NCBI GenBank assembly: GCA_025558075.1
Contig: JAHLKF010000033.1
Coordinates: forward strand, 99,482 to 163,481
DNA length: 64,000 nucleotides
Direction: 5' to 3'
Origin: Gaertneriomyces semiglobifer
Lineage: Eukaryota; Chytridiomycota; Chytridiomycetes; Spizellomycetales; Spizellomycetaceae
Shown: positions 33,281 through 43,736 of the stretch, in pieces
Layout: every line of letters starts with the position of its first letter
How positions within the stretch are numbered: position 1 is the stretch's first letter
Made by a program: the position numbers and the translations under genes
The notes under the pieces: model-generated
Told to the model about the DNA's origin: nothing
Seen by the model: only the letters and a program-made list of their open reading frames with translations
Databases searched by the model: none

Positions 33281-34720
33281 ATGAGCAACATTTTTTGGAG
33301 CCAACATCTCTTGGCCCCACCAGCCTACCCGACTCCCCACGCGGAGCGGGCGTTTCCTGTGGCCAACGAGCCGCAAGAGTACGGCTTTGGGGAGGACTTT
33401 TATCTCCAAGAGACGCAGGGCGTCGACTTCGTGGGCGGGGAAGTCGGCACCACGCAGTACGACACTGCATACCCCGGCGTTGACCGTCGGGAAAGCATTA
33501 GCAGTGTCGCGTCCTCGGCTGCCGCAACCGGCAGTACTCTTGCCGACAGTAGACGCAGCAGCTTTGCTTTCGAAGTGTCGCTTCCAAGCGACGAATACCC
33601 CGACAAGCTCCGCCGCGAAAGTATCAGCAGCATTGCATCTGCTGCAGCAACAGTGACGTCTGCCGGTAACAGCAGGCGAAGCAGCTTTGCTGAGCCTTGG
33701 CCCAAAACCACATTCACCTTGGCCGATTGTCTGCCGTACGACAAGCTGACATTCAGTCGCCAGCGAACGCCCGGTTGCAACACGTCCTTGAATTACTCAG
33801 ATGCATTACCGAGCCCTGAGAAAGAGGTGGCCCCGTACGTCGACGTTGTACCGCCCGTTGACCTGGCCGCCTTATTCGTAACTTCGCCGACATCAGCCTA
33901 TAACGTATCGTGCGCGGCAGCGCCATCTGCCGAATCTTTTCAGAATGTTGACGGCCTTCAGTCGCTTGGCTTGGATGAGAAGGAGTTGCAAGAGATACTG
34001 TCGATGAATCTCCCGCAAGTGGAACACGATGCACGCGCCCCAGCTGCGTTACTGGAGGCGCCGGTGTCAATACCCTTTTCAGAGATTGATATCGCATACG
34101 AAGATACCGGTTTCCCTTGGTCCATCCCGCCCCAACTTGAGCAATCCACTTGTACCGACCAGCTACCAGCCAGCGCGGCAGCAGTTGATCGTAGTATACC
34201 CGCTGATGTCGACGTCAGCAGCTCGTACCGCCCCGTGCGTCAAACGGTGCAGCCAAAGTTAGAGTCAGAGTTAGATAGGCGCCGAGCGAAAAACACTGAG
34301 GTAAGGCATAATCGAACCACTTGAGTCCACCGGACGGTATCATGAACACTTGTTTATCAGGCGGCACGGCGATCGCGCCAGAAGAAAGCGAACAAAATGC
34401 GGGCATTGGAAGAGCGTTGTAGATGGTTGGAGGAATACAGCGCCGGTCTTGAACGGAAGTATCAAGCTATGGCCCGGCAGAACGAAGAGCACACTCTTCA
34501 AGAGCAAGAGTTACAATCTCGCGTCAAAAACTTGGAGGCGCTCTTACGGGAGTCATACAAACGCTTACAGTTTGTGAATAATAACAGTGGTGCGGCGTTT
34601 ACCGCCAGCACGGCAAATACCCAAGCGCCTACCCCAGAAAAGAACGTGCGAAAGCGAAGCTATGACGAGGACAGATTAGAGAGCGAACCTAGTCCCACAA
34701 AGCGTGCGCGCAAGGAATGA
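33281..34720 (+). CDS. bZIP transcription factor, Gcn4/CPC1-like
   Basis: 459 residues from two exons (33281-34300 and 34361-34720) with a 60-bp intron that splits the basic region exactly at NTE|AARRSR. The joined basic region (RRRAKNTEAARRSRQKKANK) has the N-x7-R spacing of bZIP proteins and closely resembles Gcn4. The zipper heptads are Leu356, Leu363, Leu370 and Met377. The N-terminal half has a tandem duplication: RRESISS...SRRSSF occurs twice (residues about 69-138), giving four RRxS sites, the protein kinase A consensus. The tail (KRSYDEDRLES, KRARKE) is basic. Gcn4 in yeast activates amino-acid biosynthesis; here that role is inferred from the DNA-binding domain only. Whether the leader holds regulatory upstream ORFs is not resolved. 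Confidence 0.88.
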
Positions 34721-35569
34721 CAGCGGCCGAGGCCGAGACACTATCTATCAGTAAAATATATATATACCCAGGGTTTTTCGGGTGGTTAATGTCATTGGTA
34801 ACTCCTGCACGTTCGGTCTAAATTTCTCCTTTGGCGCTGTTGCAATTACGTGCCATTGCCCGCGAACTCTGAGACCATTTCATGTTCCACAGTCACTTTG
34901 AGATACGATAACTAACAGAACTGAATCCAACGCATGTCGAATGGGCCGGACTGATTCATTCAATGATGCATCCTTCCCAAAATGGGCAAAAAGAATATGA
35001 CAAGTACGTCCTAGCACAAGAAATAGTATGCCAATGATTCAGTTATCCTCATTTTCGCCGGCGCAGTTAGCCACATAGCGTCACGAATACACTAGGAAGA
35101 ATGCTGTTGTATTCGCCGGACCTTAGTCGCCTGTGATGGGATTGTACTTGTATCTACTTGAATAGACCTTTCATCTCTAAAAGGACAGCTGCTAAACACA
35201 CATGGTTTTGGAGACGAACCCGAAATGCGGGACTTTTTAAGTGAAGGTAAGCACGAAGAGAAGTAAATGGGCAACCGGCGGGCTATGGTATGGAAAAGCG
35301 CAGCTCGTAATAGATTGCGTTGTTGCCAAAGATGAGCGCACATCCCGGTGATTTCAATGCATTCGAAATCAAACTGCAGACTATGTATTTCAACACGCAA
35401 CCATTTGGTCGCTCAACGCCCTCAATCACAGTTGCAATGGCTTTTCTTCGTTACAGTTTAATTCTGATGTCTGTGATGCAGCCTGCACGACGCCTCGCCA
35501 CACACTCCCGGTGGTTTGATTGGTAAATTAATGTTCTCCGCAGATATCCCGCAATATTGTCAACGATGC
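34721..35569. other. convergent intergenic region
   Basis: 850 bp between the 3' ends of the bZIP and Tom40 genes. A TATATATATA run at about 34758 is in the bZIP 3' region. No gene supported. Confidence 0.45.
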
Positions 35570-36897
35570 TTATGCCTCAAAAGTGAATCCTAACCCAACG
35601 CGACCAACACCACCACCGCCTTTCGCGTAGTCAAGCTCACCCGACATTTGGAAGCTCAAACCACCAGCAATACGTTCCTCCAAGACAGCAGCTAACCGCC
35701 CAGTTGTGTCCACCATACCACGGATCGTAGAGTTGATAGTGTCAAGCTTGAATCCAACGTTGGCAATGCCTTCACGTTGTCCTGGACCCATTACGCTGGC
35801 CTTTGTGAGCAACAATTGCAACTCACTGAAGACCTCGAGACGTTGGTTGAGGCGGCGCCAGTATGAAGAGTGAAGGAGTCCGGTGGATGGCGAGAAAGTT
35901 GTAGTGAAAATCTGCGTCGGAGCCTTGGGGTCAACGGGCGGGAACGGTGAGGGCATTCCAGCGGGGAGGGTGGTCGGTGGCGGCACGGGAGTTGGAGCAG
36001 GGGCGTAACGCATAGCGAACGTGAGAGAGCTCTCTTCAGATTCAGGCAGTACACGCTGGTACATGAACTCGCCTCCAAGCGCCAATGATGGCAGGATCGA
36101 CTGGAGATATCCGATCTGGTACACTCCAGTCAAAGCCGAGCCTCCTTTGCGAAGAGCCCACGAGGGCCCTTTGCTAATAGGGTTGGGGTTCACCGCCTTC
36201 ACAGTCAAGGAGTAATCGGAGCCAACGTGATCCTGTTCTATCTGAACCATGTTTTGGCCAGGTTGACCGGACATGTGAGCAGTGACTTTGGTGGTAGAGC
36301 CTTGCTTGGCACCTTCTGGAGCTTGTGGAGGAGGCTGCTCGTGTGGAGGCTTTGTAGGGTCAAATGCAGGCTGCGGGTTGAGCACAGGGTTCATCCAGTT
36401 ATAGTGACAACGAGCCTGAAGGCCTCCGTTATCGTCCACCTGTCCGTGCATCATGAGCTAAACCAAGAACCACCAAAACGTTAGCCATCACGATCAGTTG
36501 CATTTCACTAACAGAGCAATCATACCTTTCCTTGGGCGTACATGGATCCAAATTGGTAGCTGGGAGGGTACTGCGCCGATCCCCAAGAGAACGAGTGCAT
36601 CACTTGGAAGTTCTGGGACAGAATCGAGGTAAAGTCAAACTTTGCGCCCTCGATCATGAAGTTTGTGGGCTGCGTCATTTTGGCCTCTCTGTGAAGACCT
36701 TCCCAGCTACCCGGGGAGGGTAAGTTCAGCCTTTGCTTGTAGGCAGCAAATCTCTCTACAAGACCCCAGATGCCGGTCTGAACAGGTGCAACCGAGACTT
36801 TCGATTCACTGACTGAGGGCACGCTGGACACAACGGTGCCTGCAGCAGCAGGATTAACGGACTCTCCGCCAAATGGCGGTTTTGCAGCATCTGCCAT
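35570..36897 (-). CDS. TOM40: Tom40, mitochondrial outer-membrane import channel
   Basis: 419 residues from two exons (36897-36526 and 36457-35570) with a 68-bp intron in phase 0. The ATG at 36897 was chosen because it precedes a short disordered N-terminus (MADAAKPPFGGES); a longer in-frame reading exists but adds implausible sequence. Then come the family-type linker (NLPSPGSWEGLHREAKMTQP) and a beta-barrel of alternating strands (FMIEGAKFDFTSILSQNFQV, QARCHYNWM, GEFMYQRVLPESEESSLTFA). It ends with VGRVGLGFTFEA, a typical C-terminal beta-strand. A proline-rich loop (PTPVPPPTTLPAGMPSPFPP) is inserted between barrel strands, longer than usual. It is the protein-conducting pore of the TOM complex. 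It is divergent from eIF3b. Confidence 0.93.
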
Positions 36898-37322
36898 GAC
36901 TAATAACTGTCGATTGCTGTGTGTAAATCTGGCGAAGTGGCCATTCCAATGAGACAAGTTCAAGCGATAGCGAGCAGACGCAACTCACCTGAACTCGAAA
37001 GCAAATACACCGTTGGAAATCTACAAACCAAACGAAAAGCCAAACGCTCTCTCAGTCGGATAGGTTCTCGTCGTGTCAGATCCGAATATCGGTCTGTGTT
37101 CTGCGTCGTAGCGTCAGCTTAACAACGCGGTTACCAGGGCGCCTTTTGGCGACTCGCGACGACACAGAATTTTTCTTTGCGTATCGCAGTTGCAAGTTAC
37201 TTTCTCCGTTACGAGCAGCGACTAGGCGTAAGGAACGGCAGGCTATCTTTGAACGAGATACAGAAGGAACAACGTAGGAGTGACAAAGAAAGAGTAGAAA
37301 CAGCTCGGCACAACACTTAGGG
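36898..37322. promoter_or_regulatory. divergent Tom40/eIF3b promoter region
   Basis: 425 bp between the two start codons, both encoding housekeeping proteins. No TATA element is evident. Confidence 0.4.
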
Positions 37323-39778
37323 ATGGGCCAACAAGTTCCGGATCTGGACTTGACGGAGGAGGAGCTTCAAGAGCTCGACTTCTCTGACATTGAACAGCAA
37401 TACGCTCCCGACTTTTCTTTTGGCTTCGACAATGTTATTGTTGTAGATAATGTACCGAAGGTCGGCGAGGCCAAGAAGGAAAAGCTTCTGAATGTTATCC
37501 GCAAAATCTTCTCCAACATTGGCAGAATCAAGGAGAATGGATTGCACATGCCTATGGACAGTATCACCGGCGAATCAAAAGGATACATGTTCATCGAGTT
37601 TGAGACAGCTGAGCAGGCTGCTTTGGCTGTTAAGCAGGCGCATGGCTTCAAAATGGACAAAGTCCATGTTCTCGAGGTCAACAAGTTCGACGACGTGGAG
37701 AGATACGCCCACGTAGAAGAAGAATATAGAGAGCCCGAGGAAACAGAATTCAAAGAAAAGGAACATCTCAAGAGCTGGCTCGGTGATGCCAAGGCGAGGG
37801 ATCAGTGGGTCATGTTGAAGGGAGATGATGTGTCTATTTACTGGAACAACAAAGCTGAGCAACCGGACTTGGAGCATACCCGCCAGGTAAGGTGAACATT
37901 GGGTTATTTATTTGTAAAATCAGTCAAGTTAACGAAGCACGTGTCCGACGCATAGAACTGGTCAGAGACATACGTTGCCTGGTCTCCCAAAGGAACTTAC
38001 CTTGCTACCTTCCACAAACAAGGTATTGCCCTTTGGGGAGGACCATCTTGGACACAGATGGCGCGTTTCCCTCATCCCAACGTCAAGCTGATTGACTTCA
38101 GCCCGAATGAGAAATACATCACCACTTGGTCCCATGAGGGTTTCCGCGGCCCGGACGGCGAACTCCACGTAAGTACGAGTGTCGACACTATGATTACATA
38201 GGGGTATCAAATTTCTGCCAGAGGATGATGGGTTTTGCACATGAGGATGAATGAGCTGCTGTCGAGTCTCCTCACTTGCAACAGTGAGTTGCTGCTCCAG
38301 CGGCCATGATTCGTGCATTTAGAACAGAAATCTGATGGCGGATTGAAATCATACGCTCGTGGTTCGCTGCAAACGCTAATGCTGACACGCTTCTGTTGCA
38401 GCATGTCGCTATCTGGGACATTATCACCAGCCGGATGCTTCGATCTTTCCCTGTCGCCACGCCTTCATCGCAGGATGCCAAATCTGGCGGTACCATGAAG
38501 ATTGACTGGCCGATGTTCAAATGGTCCTTCGATGACAAATATGTAGCCCGCATGTTCCCTGATATGATCAGCGTCTACGAGACCCCTGGCATGGGCCTGT
38601 TGGACAAAAAGAGTTTCAAGGTGAGGCTTTCCCGTAAGCGCTCTCGCCAATCACATTGCTGAACATACTTTTTACAGATAAAAGATGTCAAATCGTTCGA
38701 ATGGTCACCCTCAGATCATATCCTCAGTTACTGGACGCCGGAGAGCGGGAACATTCCCGCCCGTGTCACTTTGCAGCGTGTGCCTGGTCGCGAGATTGTT
38801 CGAACGAAAAATTTGTTCAATGTCATCGACTGTAAGCTGTACTGGCAGAATGGTGGTGACTACATGCTCGTTCGCGTGGACCGAGCGAAGACGAAAAAGC
38901 AAACTGTTACCAATTTCGAGATCTTCCGCTGTCGGGAAAAAGATATTCCAGTTGATGTTGTCGAAGTTGACTCTGTGCTTGAGGTTAACAACGTCTATTG
39001 GGAACCTCACGGTACTAGATTCGTAGTTTTAGCTCAAGAGAATGCTCAGAAGACTTTCTGTCTTTGGTACTCCTTGGGTACCGCGAAGGACGCTGCCGCC
39101 AAGGCGAAGAAGGGCGCCGCTCCCAGCGCGGTACCACAGGGTGTAAAGCTTCTGAAGAGCACTGATGCCAAGGGTATTAACCAGGTCTTCTGGTCACCCA
39201 AGGGTCGTTTCTTGGTCCTCGCTGGTGTGCGTGGATTCCAAGGCGATATTCAATTCTGGGATAGCGAAGAACTGATGCTCATGAATACTGGCGAGCATTA
39301 CATGTGCACTGACGTTGAATGGGATCCAACCGGACGTTACGTTACCACATCAGTCTCGTGGTGGAGATTCCAGACCGATACTGGTTTTATGATGTGGACA
39401 TTCACTGGCCAAATGCTCACTAAGCAAAACGTCCCTGTTTTCAAACAGTTATTGTGGCGTCCACGCCCGCCAACACTGCTTTCCGAGGAGGAACAAACCA
39501 GAATCCGGAAAAACCTTAAGGAGTACTCCAAGCAGTTTGAAGAGGAGGATACCGCTCAGACGAAGGCCGTTTCACGTGAGGTCGTCGCCCGCCGTCTCAA
39601 ACTCTGGAGAGAATGGAACGAGTATGTCGCTCGAGTCCGTGGCGACTACGAGGCGGACGCGGACGAAAGGGTCAATGTTTGGGGCTTCGATATTGACGCC
39701 GTCAATAATGACGAGGCAGAAGGTATCGAAGAATGGGTGGAGGAGGTCATCGAGGAGACGGAAGAGATTGTCGACTAG
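37323..39778 (+). CDS. translation initiation factor eIF3 subunit b (Prt1-like)
   Basis: 698 residues from four exons: 37323-37886, 37956-38168, 38402-38620 and 38678-39778; the sum is exactly divisible by three. Domains in order: N-terminal acidic region, an RRM ([20 protein letters not shown] ... [17 protein letters not shown], residues about 38-120), then a WD40-type propeller with family signatures ([84 protein letters not shown]). It ends in an acidic helix ([16 protein letters not shown]). It is the scaffold of the eIF3 complex on the 40S subunit. Intron 2 (38169-38401, 233 bp) is three to four times longer than the others. Confidence 0.97.
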
Positions 39779-40236
39779 AATGTTTTTATATGAAGACGCT
39801 TACCAAGAGTTTGGCGCGTATTTGTTGAAATTTGTAGATCTGAATGTAGCTGATAATATTCATATGCACACATACACAAGCGGATATTTTCCGTGCATAA
39901 CAGTACGTCTGGTAGTCAAGTGATACGGGACCTGGCTTGCTGAAGCGGGTCATCCACATGCAAACTGCTTAGATTCCCCTCCGGTTGATGTTTCACCTTC
40001 AACAGCCCAGGGAAACAGTATACTTGTTGCCGACTAACATGACTGTTGGAAAGGTGGAATGTGAGATGGGCTTCATCTTTTGCATCTCTGAACAGTGAGC
40101 CAATTGATGTGTTGCTTGTTTAGCTTCTAAGCCACCGGGTGTCAGACATATACGTTTCGTTGAGAAACCTGCTGCTAGTTAGTTGCTCTTGTTCTGGATC
40201 TACCCAGTTGCTTGAACGAATGAATTTGCTCACTGA
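39779..40236. other. intergenic, may hold the first exon of the AlkB-SRA gene
   Basis: 458 bp. An ATG at 39988 opens 36 codons (MFHLQQPRETVYLLPTNMTV onward) up to a GT near 40094, but I could not join it in frame to the downstream open region. No other feature seen. Confidence 0.3.
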
Positions 40237-43200
40237 GCCATTTTAGAGGACCAATGCTGCCAAACGCCGAAGGCGGGGAAGGAAGATACGGACGCATGTG
40301 AGAAATGTGATGCCGATGAGTGTAGCTCGGCGAAAGTAGTTGCGCCTGAGGACCTACCACCACCCGAAGCAAGATGGAAAGGTCACTCAGCAAGCAGCTT
40401 CGAGAAGCGAGGTTATGCGGCGACTAGTGGAGCAAGACAGGACAGAACCGACTGGAAACAGAAGGAAGCGGGGCGTGGTGGAGAAATCACTGGAACTTTG
40501 GGGATCTGCAGTATGCATACAGACTACATTCATGACGGCTCTATTTCAAGAGCAGCATCTGTGCTGGTTACTTCCAAGCGCACGCCGAAACCCGTTGCAA
40601 GGCTAATCAACGAAATCCCCGGTGCGCCGCACATGTCGAGAAAAAAGAAGCGTCGAAAACCACATCGGAGGCAACAATCTGATTCGGCCTTCTCAGCGGT
40701 GGATAAAAAAAAAGGCGTGGACGGTGGCAACTCTTGTGCAGTTGACGCGACCCGCTATCCGCAGCAGCATTCTGGCGTTACTCCCGAGACAGCGAAGAAG
40801 CCCAAGCGAAAGCGTATTAAGCAACCAGACGAAGCTGCGGCAGAAGATGCGCGTACGAGTCAAGGCTATGAGAAAGTCCTAAAGCGACTCAAGCATGAGA
40901 TGCTCAGCAACACACATGGTTACGCTGCATGTCCTTCCACTAGCACCCAGTATGCGAGCATTGGAAGTGAGGCCGATCTTGTTGACTCTGGTGGTGTTGA
41001 AGGCCCAGTCGCCCAGCCGATCGATCCGGTGCCCGAGAAGCCCGTTTCGCTGGTCATGAGACCGTGTCCATTTGCGAACGTCCCAGATGAACAAATTTCG
41101 CTCGTGTCGCAGGACATGTTGTCGCCGCCCCCCCTTGGTGAGTTCTGGTGTCACAACGCATGAAATGAGCCATTGAGAAGTTGAACTCCTCAATGCTAAT
41201 GTCTTATTCACTATGGGCAGAGGGTGGTGCTCGTACATGCAAGGAACGAGTAGACGATGTGAATCTTTTGCCGTCGCTACCCTTTACCCGGGTACCACTG
41301 AAGCACGAGCAAAGCTTCTGCCAGAGAAGCAAGCTACCGAGAGATCTCTGCTCTTCTGAAGTGTTCGAGCAGATCCAAAATCGCCGATTTTGGAGACAGA
41401 GCGCAATAAGGCTTCTGGGTAACTTCTCGTGTTTCGGTAAGGTATCCGTGCTCTTCCGTAACGTCCGTCGGACTCATGTAGCGCCACGCAGAACCCCGGG
41501 AATCTGTATTGTTCGGCGAATCGCCCAATTTGCGCTATGGGTATACATCGGTATACCATCAAGCACTCCCGTTTGAAGCGCTTCCATGCCTGCTTCCAAT
41601 CAAAGAGTTTGTAGAAAGGGAGTCCGGCAGAAAGTTCAATTCTGTCTTTTGCAATTTGTACCGCGAAGGGCGTAATAGCATGGGCTGGCATGCAGACGAT
41701 GAACAGGTAAGGTCAACCGCAGGCATATGTATCTAAAGACCTACTCCAACCATTCGTGTAGTCTCTGGAGCCAGAATCATGTATCGCATCGGTGTCTCTT
41801 GGGGCGTATGTAGATGCTTATAAGCGTGCTGCGTTACGCAGACCATCTCGCTAATGTTGTCCTCATAGGTCGCGAAGTTTCATGATCAGGCGCAAACGTG
41901 ATAACACGGAAAAGTTTACCCTTCAACTCGAGGATGGTGATATCTTGTACATGCACGGTGCCAGTAAGTGCTGATATATCGGCCGATCATGCGACATCTA
42001 CATGCTAATCATCACCGCTGCTCGAAGTGCAGCGCGAGTATGTTCACTGTGTGCCAAAAACCAAGAACGCTGGAATTAGGATCAACCTAACGTTCCGTAC
42101 TCTACGTGAGTTTCAACTTAAATGAAAACACACAGCGCTTGGCCAGATGATAAACTGCGAACTAATGGTCTTATAGTTGAAGACAAATCCATCAGCAACG
42201 CCGAGTTTGATGCGAAACAGCGTGACCAGCGTGTGCTCATGAATAGGGCACGGGAGTACGAAAGGCTGCGATTGATCAAAAACCATCCGGATTTCAAGCC
42301 CGATCAGCACTTCCGCGCTGGTCAAACTTTTCCGTCTCGGATTGACCTCTGGGTATGCGGTATACATGGACGGCAAATGGGAAGCGTTGCTGGGAATAAG
42401 AAGAGCGGGCTGCAAAGCGTGTTGCTTACAAATTGCCCTGGAAACATTGATCTGGGAGGAGTGATAATATATCAAGGTGCGTTGCAACTGGTTACTCCCA
42501 TGTGGTGGTAAACTGACCTCCCTGCGTCCTCAGGCCCGGGATTTACATCATTTTGTTCACAGAACCAGGCTTTTGTGGATGCGTCGCGGCATCCGGCTTC
42601 TAAGCTTATTGCTCGTGCCTGCTTGGATCAACGAGCCTTCCGCCTGCTGCGAGGGGCCAACAGAGCTTCACCATATGCACCGTCGGAAGGTTTCCGTTAT
42701 GACGGGAAGTACCTCTGCATGCTGTATTGGCTTGAGCAACATGACCGTGGCTTGGGATGGAGGTTTCTGTTCGTACGGGCCCCTGGAGAGCCGACAGCTC
42801 GGTGGACGCAGCGCGAAACGCGTGTGCAGGTACAGGTATAGCAAATGTCAACGCTTTACGTGTGCTGGTTCCTAGCGCTTATGGGAGCGCATATAGATTC
42901 ACAACTTCCACACCCACTCAGTGCTTTGTATCCGGGAAGGGAATCCGCCAGAACGACAAAGTTCCGGTAATGGTAACGCCTGCAAACCACCGCATCGGTT
43001 GTTAGAGTACGTCATCACTCATGAAAACCTCATGAACACGCGTCGGCAAGCGATGTGCACTGGAGACATCAATGTGAATTTGCCCTCAGAAGCTCTAAGT
43101 GAGGTGAATGATCCTCCTGATTCAAGGAGGAGCCTACCGGCTTATGACGTTTCGGAATCGAAACAATCAGTCGACTCCCCACGTACCAGCGGCCCTACCA

Positions 43201-43523
43201 CTGCTCTGGATCTGGCAGTCTATGATCATACCCATCATGAAACGGACAATTTCGAAAACGCGACCATGAGCTTGGCGTTAGCTTTGGATAGCGGGCCCAG
43301 TAGGTACGCTCCATATCTGCAACCAATCGACGGGTTAAGTCGATCCACCGTGCCAGACGTGATCCATCGCAATTGTGCAAACGACGATTCATCCCCTTTG
43401 AATGACTGTAGCAAACCTGAAATTGACGTTCCGCGGCCTGATGAACAAGCTCTTGGCTACGAATCCTTCGATGCTTTCGGCATGTTTCAATGCATCATCC
43501 GCGGAGCTGGAAGCGTGGCGTGA
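40237..43523 (+). CDS. AlkB (ALKBH2/3-like) dioxygenase fused to an SRA/YDG domain
   Basis: Nine exons: A (open from 40237; first ATG 40513)-41137, B 41221-41441, C 41482-41706, D 41762-41805, E 41869-41963, F 42028-42105, G 42177-42476, H 42534-42829 and I 42897-43523. From 40513 they total 2511 nt, giving 836 residues. Residues 1-210 are disordered with basic clusters (KKKRRKPHRR, KPKRKRIK) that could be nuclear signals. The AlkB domain (about 225-428) has GWHADDE (His352, Asp354), YVHCVPK (His410) and RINLTFR (Arg421, Arg427), the complete iron and 2-oxoglutarate ligand set. The SRA domain (about 479-628) has WVCGIHGRQ, GGVIIYQGPGF, YAPSEGFRYDG (585-587) and WRFLFVRAPGEP. The join between domains is an intron (42106-42176) spliced in frame. 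AlkB enzymes repair 1-methyladenine and 3-methylcytosine; SRA domains read methylated CpG. The C-terminal 208 residues are disordered. Upstream codons before 40513 (with CEKCDADEC) suggest a further 5' exon. Confidence 0.85.
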
Positions 43524-43592
43524 GAAATTCCCCGTTTTGGGTGTCTATTCCTATGTTTAAGATTGAAATAGAGGCGTACCTACCCGGTATGC

Positions 43593-43600
43593 TATAAATA
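43593..43600 (+). promoter_or_regulatory. TATA box of the Sel1-repeat gene
   Basis: TATAAATA, 144 bp before the ATG at 43737 and only 70 bp after the AlkB-SRA stop codon. Confidence 0.5.
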
Positions 43601-43736
43601 GGAATAGTTCGGCTATTTGGCCTTGCGCCAAACGCTATGGAAGTCCAGAGCAACGCCTCTCATACTTCGTTAGGCTGGTGCGGTGTCACTTCTGCAACTG
43701 GTTTGTCCGTCCTCAAAGCACCTCTGCCAGCGTACA

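Noticed and set aside
38169..38401. C/D box snoRNA in eIF3b intron 2
   Set aside because: GATGATGG and CTGA words occur, but no exact C box (RTGATGA) with a matching D box and terminal stem.
42477..42875. Separate ORF at the AlkB-SRA junction to exon H
   Set aside because: It reads through the intron 42477-42533 in another frame; the spliced reading keeps the SRA fold and closes the total at a multiple of three.
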